A DNA stretch of 64,000 nucleotides from Pipra filicauda (taxonomy: Eukaryota; Chordata; Aves; Passeriformes; Pipridae), in the NCBI RefSeq assembly GCF_003945595.2, contig NW_024104509.1, positions 2,914,001 through 2,978,000 of the forward strand, in the 5' to 3' direction. A program made the position numbers and the translations under genes. The first letter of the stretch is position 1; every line of letters starts with the position of its first letter. Positions 1 to 13,449 of this stretch are shown here, piece by piece. A model generated the notes under the pieces. That model saw only the letters and a list, made by a program, of their open reading frames with translations. It made no database searches and was not told the DNA's origin.

Positions 1-3000
1 GTAAGATCCTGGTAGGATGTCTCATGTCTTCAGCCTTCTGTGAATTAGATTCGGTGTCTGAAAAAGGAGTCCAGAGAGAGATAAACCAGAAGCTGCCAGC
101 TTGTGCAGTAACTAACCTCCCAAAAAGTTGAAATGGTGCCTGTGTAACATCTTTACCCAATTTTATAACTGTGCCTTTGTCTAGTCTGCCTTTCCATCTC
201 TGTTGCAGTGTGGACAAAGCCCCCACAATTACACAAACTTAGAGTCAAAGATTAAAAAAAAAAACAAAACCAAGAAAAATGTGCATTGCAACCTTTTGCA
301 GGTGGCTAGCAAAACTAGGCAGGTTCACATCAGAATATTCTTCAGAGTCAAGCCTGTTGGACTGCAGCACAATGGTACCTCTCAAAAATATTGATAATCA
401 GAAAAAAAAAAACTGTCAGCAAAAGACTTTGTCTCTTTTTGATGGAAGTATCATGTTACTTTAGTCTTTCTTGAGTTTTACTCTTTGTTATGACTGCCCC
501 TTGTTTACTACTTGTTTAACGATCATATTTCTCTTGTGATGACCAAAGCAGACTCTTATGGCTGAAGAAGAAATGAATGAAGTCTGACAAACTGCATGCC
601 ATTATCTTTCATTATAATGCAGATATATGACAGATTCAAAATAGCTCTGAGTGATGACTTAAAGTGAAAGAATCAAAAGGAAATAACTTTCTTTCTCCTA
701 AAACTATTTCAATTTCTTCTTCCTTTGTTCCAAAACTGTTGTTGCAAATTTCCTTTAATTGGTCATTTAAGAATAAATATATCTCTCAGTCACAGCTACT
801 CTGAGCGCAAGAGAAGATCAGTTCTCTAGCTTTGGCCATCACACACCTCTCTCCCCATCCCTCTGTTAGCTCTCCTTTTGTGTCCTATATAACAAAAGCT
901 GCTCTCTTTCACTTTCAAAGCCTTTCATAATTTCCATCTCCCTGACTGATTCTTCCTCAGCGTTGACATCAGTTTCTACCCCTTTAATCCTATCACTCAC
1001 AAGAAGCTCTCCATAATCTTCCATGTGGTTCCTCCTTAAAGGGTGGTTTCTTTGTGTTTTTTTCATTGCTTTTTTTCTTTTCCCACGGGACCTGTAAAAG
1101 ATTGACAACAGCATGGAAACTGGATGATTAAACAATCATGCAGGATTGTTTAATTGTACTTTCTGTCTGGCTGGCTTTTTGTCTGCTGCCTTTTCATAGG
1201 CAAAAATCTTTGGGAGAGGCAAGGGTTACTTTTATTTCTACTTTTGTATAGGGCCCAGCTTAATATATGTACTTTGGTTCCTAATTGCTATGGTAACACA
1301 AAAAATAAGGTCTAACAAAGAGATCAAGATAATTTATCACATTGCAAATACTGAAATTCTGCATTATTTGTGTATCTAGGCTGCAGACATAGCATATTTG
1401 CCAGATCTGACTTGTGGCATAAAATAATGTTTAAAATACAGAGTTTAATTTTAATACCATTTTGTTGCTTCCTCAGTAAGAAGACTTTACCTAAGACTTG
1501 TCTAGCCAAAGCCATACACACTTATGATTTAGGTGTCTCTTACAGTCTAGAAAAACCTCAGAGATTTGAATGATCTCATTTCAGGACATATCTGCTATGA
1601 AACATTTTTGACAGCTGGCTGAATCAGCTGAAATATCTCTACTTAATCTTAGAATAAATGGATTTATTCCTGTTTCAAAGAGCAACAATCTCTTGGCAGG
1701 TCTATTAGCCAAACCTGAACCCAGATATGCACACCTGCCATGAATTAATTTCAATAGTAAGGCAGTTGATCAGCTAAATTTCTCCAGCAGCTTTGAAAAA
1801 TGGTCATTTTTACACAATATATACATACAGAATTGAGAATAGTGCATTATACAGTATACACCACTTTTGAAGAGCTGAAGGCCCAAATGGCCAGCTGATA
1901 CTGATGACTCATCAATACAAGAACACTAAGACCAGCTGAAGTGGCTAATGCCCTCAGTTTTTTCCTTACTGATCCTCAAGATATTGCATCTCTTAACAGG
2001 AATGGCTTAGCTGCACATGCGCCAGCTCCTCAGCCACCAAAGTTTACAGTTCCATATGTTAAACTCGTTTTTAAACTGGCAACTCTCACTTGCTGTAATA
2101 TCTCAGAAGCCAAGGAAGTAACAGGAGAGGTGTGTAATGGCAGAGGTGTGTGTGAATGAGATGACATAAAAATTCCTGAAACTAATGTAAAATCTCAGAG
2201 TGGCCCGCCACACTCTCTTCCCAGAAACACATAGAAGACAGAACATTTTCCTTAATAATGAATTTGTAAAAGGATTTTGCACCTGACTAATTCACATTTC
2301 CTGAAATCTCACTCTGTCCTTTCCTGCTGCTGATTTTATTATGTTGTCCTCTTAATATAAGGGAGTAACATAACCAAGCATATACTAACCAGGCTACCTC
2401 ACAAAGGAAAACAAACGTTAGCAGCATCATTAATCATTGTATATTAATATCTGAGGAGTTCAAAATTGTTATATATGAATAATTTAGGGCTACAAATGGC
2501 AGAGTTTAATTTCATACGTACTTCCCCACTTTGCTCCTGACCAGTGAGGAAATGGTTAGGCCACATTTGTCTTTGTTGTCTTTTAAGACAGGGCATGCAG
2601 AGATTTAGGATAAAACAGCAGGCCAATTGTCAAAAGCCTCTTTTTGAATGTTATTACTCGGTGAGTTTGCTTTAAGTATAAAGTTAATCCACAGGCTGCC
2701 ATTTGCCTCACATTAACTTGACTCCTTTTGTACTTGCAGATTACCTGCCACACCAGAGAAACAGACAAGCAGTAATTAAAGTCTAAGCTTTTCCAAATTC
2801 TATGCACAGCTAGAGATACTGTCCTCTCCAATGTTTGTTTTGAAAACCTGGAAAATACACTCTGTAAAAAGATCTTTTTGCATGCCCAGGCACATCCAAA
2901 TTTTCCACTTGTTCTCAGACATTGGACACCGGTACTGTTCTCAGTTGGAAAAAGATATTAGGGCTGGAAAAGGAAAAGAAGTCTTGCAGTACATTTCAGT

Positions 3001-4649
3001 CTCCTCGTATACATGTGTTAACGTTATTGTTTTATGCGTTATATGCTTTAATGGCACTATAATCATGCATGGCACTTCACAAGTCTATTTAGGCAGAAAT
3101 CCTGGCATCTGTTTCTTTTTATATTTCTCTTCAATACATAAAATACAAAAAAAATTGAACTGAGGCCATCTAATCAGATTAACTTTGCGTTGGTGTAGTT
3201 CTTATGTCCTTTGCACATTGTCTCCTGTGCTTCACAAAAACAAGTTATTCTGATCTTTCCTATGAGCCAGTTTCAGCAGCTGCTGTCTTCTCCATTCTCT
3301 GGAAGTATGTCATGCTTTAACTGCACTCCTCACAGAGTAAGGCAGAAGGTACTAGCAGCCAGTGGCTGTGCTGGACATTTCTGCTACCATATGGCTTATG
3401 TGCCATTTGGGGGTGGGATGAGAGAAGAAATGCACCTACAGGATGAGAAGGAAAAAGTCCTGGCAGTTTTATTTCAGCTTTCTGGTTGCTATCACATTGC
3501 ACTGTAGCAGCAAACTGCAACTGCCAGCTGAAGCAGTGGGGAAAGCTCCTACCACTGCTGTCTATGGCATGAACCACACGTGTACATCAGCAGAGCAGGT
3601 ACATCTGTGTACTTTTTGGGATGGGTTAGAGAGGAAATTTTTTCATAATCTGCTGAAATGATTCTGTATAATGTTTTGGAATGTCCTGCTCTGAACAGCC
3701 TGACATGGTTTAGTCCTAACAAAGTGCATGTGTTTGTCATGGTGTCCCCGCAGACTGCGTCTTGATTCAGTATATTTACTCCTCTGTTCAGTGAAGTTGC
3801 ATCAGGTGATTGATAGTCTAAAAACCATAGGTGGAGATCATGAAGCTCTCAACTACTTCCCATTTACTGAGAGTTGATGATTGATTTTAAGGGGCACCTG
3901 AGTTTATTAATGGAAATTGCAGTCAGTCTAGTGCTGATTCACATGCTGAGATTCAGCAAAGGGACCCGTGCTGTGCCTGAGCTTGGCAAGATCAGTTGTT
4001 GCTGAGGGTTGTCATACAGAGCCACGACAGCAGACCTGTTTTATATGTGAAATTCAGTACTAATGTACTTCCAGATAAGAATTTAGTTAGTGGCTGAACT
4101 GAGCAATCTTTAAAAAAAAAAAATTTAACAATTCTGCAATATGCAGGCAACTCGTAGGGAAAAGACCAAGAGGCCAATCTCAGAAAAGTTAATGCTGGGC
4201 ATGAAGTCATGTCTCAGTAAAGCTGACTCTGATAGTGGCAACAAAAAGACTCCAGGATACCTCTCTTACATTAGAAGTATGAGGATACTTTTTATTACAA
4301 TTCTATGGTAAGTTTTTCAGGCCTTGTTTAATTCCCTTTAAAGGAAAGCCAGCTGCTTGAAGGAAGAGGGGTCTTGCTGCATATCATTATTTCATGAAGA
4401 AGAGTAAAAGAAATAGTAAAGAATTACTCTTACATGTAAAGTTACTAAACAAGTTAAATCTCAGCGATCTGCTGCTTTGTTTATAAAAACTCTGTTTGCA
4501 CCAGCAAACTGCAACTTCTTCTTTCAAAAAAAAAGTTCAGGTGCCAGAAAAATAACTAGGACAAAATGCTCAGTTTTACAGCTAATGAATGTTTTATAAC
4601 ACCTATCAGGTCTGGTTTCTGTAACTTTTTAAAAAACAGACAGTTAGCA
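1..4649. other. Intergenic DNA, no gene or repeat recognised
   Basis: AT-rich sequence with stops in every frame and only short A runs (near 254 and 400). Open frames here are at most about 110 codons and lack recognisable domains. Confidence 0.6.
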
Positions 4650-4812
4650 GATTACTGGAAATGGTTGTGTCACCATTCCTTGAGAAATGTAAAAGACATA
4701 TAGATGTGGCTCTTACGGATGTGGTTTTAGTCAAGGACCTGGAAGTGTCAAGCTAATAGTTGAATAAAGGTCTTTTCCAACCTAAATGATTCTATGATTC
4801 TGTGATTCTGTG
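4650..4812 (+). mobile_element. CR1 LINE 3' end
   Basis: The segment ends in the avian CR1 signature AGGTCTTTTCCAACCTAAAT followed by ATTCTATG/ATTCTGTG octamers up to about 4812. The upstream part (TAGATGTGGC, GGATGTGGTTTTAGT) matches the CR1 3' UTR with old substitutions. Confidence 0.88.
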
Positions 4813-7800
4813 ACTGGACTGTAAGGTACCTAACTTTTGGCTACCAGGCTGAGTATGGGCTTGCTGGCAAGCTATGCTGGCTCTGAAGGCCACTAGATAT
4901 TTTAGCTGCAAACTCGATCTTTTCCAGTTAAGAGAAAGAGAGGATGAGACACTATGATTTCATAGTTGGTGTAAATGATCAGGTGGAAGAGTCTGAAGAG
5001 GATACCCATGCTTGATCTAGACTAGGAAATGCAGTTCCACAAGAATCCCTTCTCCATCCTCACGCCACAGGCTGGTCAACCTTGTGGCAAAAAGTAAGCT
5101 CCACACATGCTGTGCTAGGTATGAAATGAACTCGAAGAAGAAGGAAATATTAATATTCCATACCTTGGCCTTTGGGGATTAGTATTCAAAGAGGTTTTGA
5201 TTCCTGGACAAAAACATAGAATTACTTTAAGGTGCATGCATTTTACTGAATATTTCTGCTACTCAGGTGAGAACAATAATAAATGCTTCAATTATTGTGA
5301 GTGTTCAGTTACTGAAGGTTAGTTATATCTAGACGAAAAAAAACAACACTTTCTGTTGTACATGAAGATAGAAGTTCAAATAAATACATTCATTTCACCC
5401 ATTACCAACTGCATGGGTTTGATATCCACGCAAGTGAAGCATAATATTAAGGTTAGAGACTGGGAAGCAAGGATCCTCAGGGCAGGAGTAACACTAAAAT
5501 CCTGCTCTACCCAGTGAGGCAGAAGAAAGTGGGCTCAGGATGGAGTAAAAGGTTATCATACATTTTGAACTGGAGAGGTTTGTCATCTATTCTGCAGAAG
5601 GCTACGGTTAAGATTTGGTTTAGGGCTAGGGAAATCAAAGACCTCAGAGCTGAGATTGCTCAGCCCAAAGACCTGGGATGGCAGCTGTGTTGGGGCAAAG
5701 CTGTAACTCAGTGCATATCTGGAATTACAAAACTGTCTTATCCTTTGCAAGGATATCTGAGTTGTAAAGTTAGGGTCTGGGTTAGTTATCTGAGTGCCAC
5801 ATTGGAGCAGTGGGTAATTGATAAAAGGAAACTGTTCTTTCCAATATAGGCTACCTGTATTCTGCTATAAATTTTAGCTCTAAAAACAGTTTTCTTATGT
5901 TTGAACAATTATCCATCAAATGCCATTATCCTCTTTGGTCATTACAGAACGAACCAGGTAAGAGAAGAATTTGCAAAAGCATTTGTAATAATCCAGAAAG
6001 AACAAAATGCTGTGGACAGTAATTAGTACCAGATGCTACAGTATAGTTATAAAAGTAAATATAATTAGGCTTATTAGGAGCAAAATAACATCACTGATCA
6101 TTTTAAAATAAGTACCATTTACTGTCATGAACAAAAGCTATTGACAATTACAAACCACTTTTTCTATGGATGGTGCCCTTTTTCCTCATTGGTTTTGTGC
6201 CTATATCTATCTATTTTTAAGATTTCTTTGAGATACCAGCTGCAGAAGAAGCAAGGGAATGTCCAGCTGTTCAAAAGCATTTCATCATCCAGAGGACTGC
6301 ATAAAGAAGAAAATTAGGGTTGCCATGGTAAAATATTTTTTGTGTACAAATAAATGCCCTGAGACAATTTCTTCCTCAGATGACATTATTTTTGCAGAAC
6401 TTGGAAGAAAACAGAGGAAAAAGGCAAATATGACAAGATGTGCAGAGATGGAAAATGGGGGAAAAAGGGAAGTGAGACAAGAAAAGGAAGATTTGTTCAG
6501 TTCTGTTTAAAACTATTAGTGTCTATTTTTTAGAATTGAGTAAAGTGGACCTGCATGTGCCTTATCTTGCAGTAAAGTAGCTTTCTGGGTACTTCTTCAT
6601 TAGACTGGAAATAGCATAATTAATCCCACTGGCAGGGGCAAAATTTCTGCCCAAAAAGTGCAGAGGAGGTTTGCCCTCTTGAAGAGAGGCCCCATGTCAC
6701 AAGCCTGGTTCAGCTGTGTCAGCAGCAGTTCCAGTTGCAACGTCAAACAGTAAGTGTATAAAATTAAAAAAACCAAACAAACAAACAAAACAACAAACAA
6801 ACTGCAAACAACCCACCACCACAAAAACAAGAGAGCTGACATACATACAGCACTTTGGACTGAAGAGGCTATGGCTGAAGTTTTACAAATTCATAACAAA
6901 GTGAAGAACACTCTTTATCTCACCACAACTGCAAAGGAAATCAGGACACTCACTCAACTACTCAACCACAGATTGCTGAGTACCACAAAAAATACAGCTT
7001 CACTTTTATAATCCTCCAAAGAGGCAGCTCCAGCTGCTCCTTGTTTTTCAGTTTAACACATAGCATAAATATATGGGTAATGAGATAAATATATATTTAA
7101 AGCTGTCAACAACCCAGGTGTTGACACAGGGTTCCCCCCAGCCTGTTCATGTTAAATGCCAGCATTTCAAGAGATTGCATGCAACAAAGAAAGATCTCTG
7201 TAATATATCGCTTACTTTGATTGCAGGTCATAACTTGTTACCTACCTGATGAAAAACCTGAATGGCAACTCCACAGTACTCCTGCATAGCCAATTGATCC
7301 TGACTTCCACCTTGTTTCATGGGGAAAACTGGCCTTTTGTTTCCATGTTATGCCAATTTGTTTTTATCTGTGAATTTTGTGACACTCAAGCAGTTGTTGA
7401 AAATCTTTAATGCAGCATTTATTGCAATGATATGAGAAAGGAAATCACTGGGAGAAGAAAGGAAAGAGATAAATGTGGTGCTTGTTTGTTGTTTAGAATC
7501 ATACATTTCATCCCTCAGCAAGAAGAAAGCATGCTAATAAGCTCAGATGTTTATATATTCAGTGCTGTTTAAACCTCTCCCAATCGGCATTTCTGATCCC
7601 AATTTTATAATCTCTGGTTTACCCTGTAGTTGACATGAGAAGAGTGAGGCTTCCCAAACTGAAACATTATTTAGCCCAAGCTAAGGGAGTATAGGACCCA
7701 AATAATGGACATAAGTATCTCAAACCTGGGATGTATGGAAAAATCCCTGCATATTCTGTTTTTCAGAAGCCAATTTTCACTGAAGAGATGGCATCACTTT

Positions 7801-9350
7801 TTTATTCCCAATTTGCTTTCTAACCAAAAAGCTTTGTCAGTTTGAAAATCTGCAAGGACAAAAAAAATATTTGTTCCTTAGGAATTATTAGGGACAACTG
7901 TTGGACAAAATGAATGCTTTCTGCTTGGAAGAAGGAATGACTGACTCACACTGATCATCTCTAAACAAGAAATGACAGTCCACAAAAAAAAGTAAATGTA
8001 GAAACTTTAGAGGTTCTTCCTGTTTTTAAAGCTAGCAAACAGATGAGGCTATTTCTTCTAAAGTTTTTCACTTAGACAAAAAAAAAAAAAGCCAAAATTA
8101 CATCCCTTCTTGTGGCTGTGTTTTTGCCCTGTCAGCTGGTTTGATCAGTGCCTGCAATGTGTGTATGCACCCTGGGCATCTCACACCAGGCCAAAACTGT
8201 CAGATGTGCAAATAGTGGTCTTTGCACTAAAAGCTGCACATTATGGTAAAGAAACAAATTTCAGTTGCCAACAAAAATGACATATCTGTGGCTTTCTTGC
8301 AACCATATACAGACAAAAGCAGTGAATGAGGATTACATTATGTGGCAAGGCCCAAGGGTGGAAATGGCTAGTAATTAATGACACTGGGTACGAGGTTGTC
8401 ACAACAATGTGCTGTCATGGACTGACTTACACAATACATGTGTATCTCTTTAGTAGTGTTCTTATCTGGTAGAAGTATTCAGTTTTTTGCTCTAGCATTA
8501 TGACAGGAGGGGTTCAGTAACTAGGAAGGTGCAGATCCTCTATTTCTATCAGTTTCTAGACATTGATTGTTAATTATTCTTCTGAGACATACTATGAGTC
8601 GCTACACTTCATGCCTCATCCAGCAGTCACAAGAGTACCTTAACAACCTCTTTCTGTTGTTTGCCCAAGGCAAAAGCTCATAGACAGATTTATGATTATG
8701 TTGTGCCAATTTCTGTAGCCAGCTTGGGAACAAAACAGAATAAGGGTTGAGGTACTCAGTTATGGGTGGGTTAACAAGAACTGGTTTTCTGCAGAACTCC
8801 AGAGTAGGCCTGTCACACAGATCTTACAACTGCCACCATGACATAGCAACAACTTCATCAGCTTCCTCAGACCGACTCTGAGCCACCTACTGCTCATCAG
8901 TGGTCCATCTTTCCCCAGGGGCGCTTACTTCTTTGTCCAGACCTAGACTTATGAAAAGGGAGAGTTGGGCTCTGTCAACACAGCAACCTTCATCTCCTAA
9001 TTAACTTCCTACTGATCTCCTTTACACTTGGCTGACAGTCTGGAAATCATTACACACACATCCTCCCATCAACTGACAAGTTGTGAATAATAATATTAAT
9101 TGTTGGTGTCCATCAGTCCAAGATATATGAAGCTTACTTTGTCACTTGGCTCACCCTTTGCAGAGCAGTGAAGCTGTGGCCTGAAAGGGTCATGGAAGTG
9201 CATGAGAGAGTAAACAGGAGCATGTACTGCTGCTATTTGTATAGAAACAGAAAAAAGAAAGCTGATGCTGCTATAATATTAAATAAAGCACCCTTTCGAA
9301 TTTGTTTGTCAGCTGGAGTTCCTCTCCGTAATTTCTCTATGTGTTAAGTA
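4813..9350. other. Intergenic DNA, no gene recognised
   Basis: AT-rich DNA. It holds an (AAAC)n-type simple repeat at 6761-6810 and scattered A runs (for example near 8079). The open frame at 5514-5849 (111 codons) has no domain I recognise and is most likely chance. Confidence 0.55.
6761..6810 (+). repeat. (AAAC)n-like simple repeat
   Basis: Imperfect CAAA/AACA repeats visible directly; no flanking element identified. Confidence 0.75.
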
Positions 9351-10118
9351 TGCTGGTTTAAAAGTAAATCCACGGAAGAAATTAATCCAACTCAAGAGAG
9401 ACTACAAATCATGAGTTAAAATTTACTGAAAAGATTACAATAAATGCAGTGATACAGAGAAAACTGGTTTTAACCCCCAAAGACAGATGCGTAACCCAGC
9501 ACCCTGGGACACAAACAGAACAGTGTTCATTGGTCCCTGTGCTGAGCACCAAGTGGTCCAAAGTAAAAGGAAAGGAAAACTGTTGTTCTGGATGATGTTC
9601 ACAGTTCTGTTGAAGCAATGATTGCAGTCTTGTCAAGAGTGGCAGTGGTGGTCCTGTTGGAGTTCTGGACCTCCTCTGGATCCCATGAGTGGGACCAGAA
9701 GTCCCAAAACCTGAAGATTATATATGCTCAGGTTCAGGTGGGAATGTCCAGTATCTCCCTCAGGGAGCGGAGTTTCACAATGGGTGATTTAACTCTGTGA
9801 GTCATGGGATATTTTTGAAATCTTTGACAGTCTAGGTCATTGCAGCTGCCTATTATGCCAGTCCAGTATGGCCCATTAGCAGATATGACCCCTCAGGCTG
9901 GATGCGAAGGTGCAACGCCTCCCCAGAGGGGAATTATCACAGCTGAGGTGGCTTTAACACCCAGCTTGTAGCCTGAGGTGTCAGGTGTGCCCTGGGCAGC
10001 TGCTACAAATGATCCATTATTAACAGTCCATCAGAAATGACACAGAGGATGTAGAATACACAGTTTTGGGTTATACCCACATAGTGATAATCTGGTCCCA
10101 GTTCCTATAACTAGGACA
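9351..10118 (-). mobile_element. Probable endogenous retrovirus solo LTR (antisense, boundaries approximate)
   Basis: Read on the minus strand, this stretch ends TTTAAACCAGCA, a common avian LTR terminus. It contains a TATA-like GCATATATAA (plus positions 9718-9727) followed by GGGACTTCTGGTCCC and a long U3-like upstream part. No internal retroviral genes adjoin it. The 9351 end is clear (TGCTGG on plus). The other end, placed at a CA near 10118, is a guess, and I found no matching target-site duplication. Confidence 0.5.
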
Positions 10119-10143
10119 GTAAGCTTTTCTAAATCTTATCATG

Positions 10144-10393
10144 AAGTTTGCTTTGGAATGTATTTTTATCACAAATGCACATCACAGAGGTTGGCAGGCA
10201 GCTCTGAAAATCACCTAGTCCAAACTCCTGCTCAAGCAGTGTCAGCTACAGCAAGTTTACTAGGATGGTTCTCCAGTTGGATTTTTAATATCTCCAAGAA
10301 CTGAGACTCCAACATCTGCCTAAGAAACTTGCTTCACTGTCTAACTGTCCAAACATTAAAATGTTTTTTCTTCTGTTTAAGCGGAATTTCTCA
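10144..10393 (-). mobile_element. Older CR1 LINE, 3' part, interrupted by a younger CR1
   Basis: On the minus strand this is CR1 3' sequence (plus-strand landmarks TCACCTAGTCCAAACTCCTG, TTTTTAATATCTCCAAGAAC, ATTAAAATGTTTTTTCTTCT). It stops at GCGGAATTTC and appears to resume at 11341 with GTTTCAGTTTGTGC, the next expected stretch of the same subfamily. Confidence 0.82.
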
Positions 10394-11340
10394 CAGAATC
10401 ATAGAATCAGCCAGGTTGGAAAGGACCTCTGAGATCATCAAGTCCAACCCTTGATCCAGTACCACTGCGGTTACTAGACCATGGCACTAAGTGCCACATC
10501 CACTCTCATCTTAAAAACCTCCAAGGACAGAGAATCCACCACCACCCTGGGCAGCCCATTCCAATGCCTGATTACTCTCTCTGTAAAGAATTTCTTCCTA
10601 ATATCTAACCTAAACTTGCCCTGACAGAGCTTAAGACCATGCCCTCTTGTCTTACTGATCGCTGCCTGGGAGAAGAGACCAACCCCCACCTTGCTACAAC
10701 CTCCTGTCAGGGAGTTGTAGAGAGTGATGAGGTCTCCCCTGAGCCTCCTCTTCTCCAGGCTGAACACCTCCAGCTCCCTCAGCCTCTCCTCATAGGACTT
10801 GTGCTCAAGTCCCTTCACCAGCCTTGTTGCTCTTCTCTGGACCCGCTCCAGCACCTCAATATCCTTCCTGAACTGAGGGGCCCAGAACTGGACCCAGTAC
10901 TCCAGGTGTGGCCTCACCAGTGCTGAGGACAGGGGAAGGATCACTTCCCTGGTCCTACTGACCACACTGTTCCTGATCCAGGCCAGGATGCCCTTGGCCT
11001 TCTTGGCCACCTGGGCACACTGTTGGCTCATGTTCAGCTTCCTGTCAATCCAAATTCCCATGTCCCTTTCTGTCTGGCTGCTCTCCAGCCACTCTGTGCC
11101 CACCTTGTAGTGCTGCAGGGGGTTGTTGTGACCAAAGTGCAGGACCCGGCACTTGGCCTTGTTGAACCTCATTCCATTGGAATCAGCCCGGTCTGTCCAG
11201 GTCCCTCTGCAGAGCCCTCCTGCTTCCAGCTGATCAACACTCTCCCCCAGCTCGGTGTCTACTGCAAATTTCCTAAGGGTGGACTCAATCCCCTCATCTA
11301 AATCATCAGTAAAGATATTAAACAGAACTGGGCCCAACAT
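10394..11340 (-). mobile_element. Younger CR1 LINE, 5'-truncated, inserted in an older CR1
   Basis: Its 3' tail lies at the low-coordinate end (ACAGAATCATAGAATCAGCC on plus). The minus frame is open for 288 codons and covers the end of the reverse transcriptase and the C-terminal region (starting [20 protein letters not shown], later [20 protein letters not shown]). Changes at conserved positions (FAVDTEL where FADDT is usual) show it is dead. Confidence 0.93.
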
Positions 11341-11445
11341 GTTTCAGTTTGTGCTTGCTGCCCTTGTCCTGTCACTGGGCACCACTAGAAGAGTCTGGCT
11401 TCATCTTCTTTATTCCCCTCAGCGGGTATTTGTACACATTGAACT
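11341..11445 (-). mobile_element. Older CR1 LINE, continuation after the nested insertion
   Basis: GTTTCAGTTTGTGC, CTTGTCCTGTCACTGGGCAC and GAGTCTGGCTTCATCTTC on plus match the region of the older CR1 subfamily that should follow 10393. The two parts appear to be one element split by the younger copy. Confidence 0.78.
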
Positions 11446-11995
11446 CCACTGTCTCACGGTCACTGCAGCTGTAGCTGCTCCCAACATTCACATTCCCGAC
11501 AAGATTTTCTGTGGAAGCATCAGGAACAACAGAGCTTCTTTGGCTTCTCAGTCACCCATGTTAGGAAATCATCATCAGAGCAGTCCAGAAAACTCCTGAA
11601 TTACTTGTGCTCTACTGCATTAACTCTGCAGTAGATTCCAGGGTGGCTAAAGACCCCAGGGATGTGAAAGCAAAGTTTCTTCCAGCTGTCTGAAGGCAAC
11701 CTTATCTGCTTCTTTTTCCTGAGCATGTGTTCTTTATAAGACATCTTTCTCAACACCACTCATTTGTGTCTACCATCACAAAGTAGTACTCCATGCACTC
11801 CTGCCGCTCTCTTGTACGAAGGGGAGTTCCATCTCCTCACTTTGCCAGTCTGTCCTTCCTAATGACCCTGTTTCCATCCACCACAGCACTCCAGCCATGT
11901 GAGCTACTCCAGTTCATCACTGTGAGTACAGTGAGACTGTAACCCTGCAAATGCATAGGGATCTCTAATTCCTCCTGTTTGTGCTCCATTCTGCA
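11446..11995 (-). mobile_element. CR1 LINE fragment, endonuclease region
   Basis: Minus-strand translation in broken frames shows KQEELEI followed by LQGYSL, then SSSHGWSAVVDGNRVIRKD, and further on VGNVNVGSSYSCSDRETVEF. These correspond to the start and end of the CR1 ORF2 AP-endonuclease domain; the terminal catalytic SDH motif reads SDR here. The fragment is too degenerate to be functional. It directly abuts 3'-region CR1 sequence, so it is either a separate insertion or an internally deleted element. Confidence 0.75.
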
Positions 11996-13434
11996 AGAGA
12001 TAATTAAATGATAATTGGTGCTTGCAACTTAAATTATGAATTCCAAAAGAGAGGGTGAAAAAAATAATCTCATTTTAACCTCTATTTCATCCTCTTGTTT
12101 ACAGTTCCTTAGGAATAAAAATACCATAACAAAGAAACAAGGAGTTGTGATTTTTCTTCCAGCTTAATCCAAAAGCCTGTGGAAGCACAAGGCATTAGAC
12201 GGAAACAACAAAGAATACAAGGGAATAATTGAGCACTACAGTCAATTATTTCCTTAATTTTGCCTAATAATTCCTTTTGTGGAAATCATTTCATTTCAGT
12301 TTTAAGTTACCTTAAAAGAATACATTATGTCTGACTTCTATTTTGGTGCCAGTCAGAAAAAGCAAGTAGAAAGGAAACTCCACGCTTGTTTATGAGACTG
12401 CTGTAAGCCCAGGGAGAACTGCAGGACCTGAAGAACTTATCCAAATACAGCAAGCTGAGGTGCCCCAAAGGGATGGTGAGATACAGACACTGACACTGGG
12501 TTGTGTCACAGACCCTTTCCCATGTGGAGTAGAGAGTTAGTCACTTAGGGTAAAGGGATATGGTGTGTTGCTCTTGGGAGGTCAAGGAAACTGCAAACAT
12601 TTGTGTCCATCAGGCATTTTTATGAGGCGTTTTGAACACCTGTGTGGTTTAACCATATATGTTATGGTCAATGATGTCATAAGATTGCAAGGAACAGCCA
12701 GAGTGAAGGAAAACTTTTACAAAAATGGAGGAATATAAAGTAGGAGGATGGGCACAGAGGTCTAACCTGCCCAGGACAGCAAAGGGGCCAGAAGAAGAAG
12801 GTGAGAATGGTTGCAAGAGCAAAGAAATCTGAGCATGCACTGCGTTTAATTTTCATTAGGTAGAATCACAGGTAGCAGCCTCATTTTCCCTTTTTATACC
12901 AATGGGCTCATTGTGATGTTTGCAAGAAGAGACTGGCTTTTGAACAAATATGAAAATCAAGATATTTCTGCTGTGATGGAAAATTTGCAGCTTGCAAGAG
13001 AAATTTGTGCCACAACAGTAGGAACTGTGAATAAAAGCAGATGGATAATAATCCTGGATAGCATTTTCCCTTCATACAACCAACAAAAGTTAAACTTTCT
13101 TAAATGACGAGAGAGGCCATTTAACAGTGCCAAGTTTTAAAAATAACAGACCCTGGTTATTTTTGTAGTTCAATAACTTGATGTTTACAACTGCTTAATC
13201 CATGCAAGATTTGCAATCAACTCACCTGAAAATTCTTTTTATTTGCTACTGTGTTGCACTGTTTCCTTTTCTGCTACGCTGTTAATTTTAAATTTTGTAC
13301 CTCTATGCTTTTCCCTTGAAAACATGTCTTATATATTTCATAATACCACATCAAATTTTTAAATGACAGTTAAAGATACATATGTAACATAAAATTCAAT
13401 CTATAAAACAAAATGTGAGTGATTTGAGCTCTGT
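11996..13434. other. Intergenic DNA, no gene recognised
   Basis: AT-rich sequence without recognisable coding or repeat content up to the RTE target-site duplication (13435-13449). Confidence 0.55.
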
Positions 13435-13449
13435 TTACTTGAAGACCCT

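Noticed and set aside
866..1135. 89-codon minus-strand charged ORF
   Set aside because: No match to CFAP95 or any family I recognise, no splice signals that extend it, and likely chance.
10474..11340. 288-codon minus-strand ORF as a host gene
   Set aside because: It is the CR1 reverse transcriptase C-terminal region.
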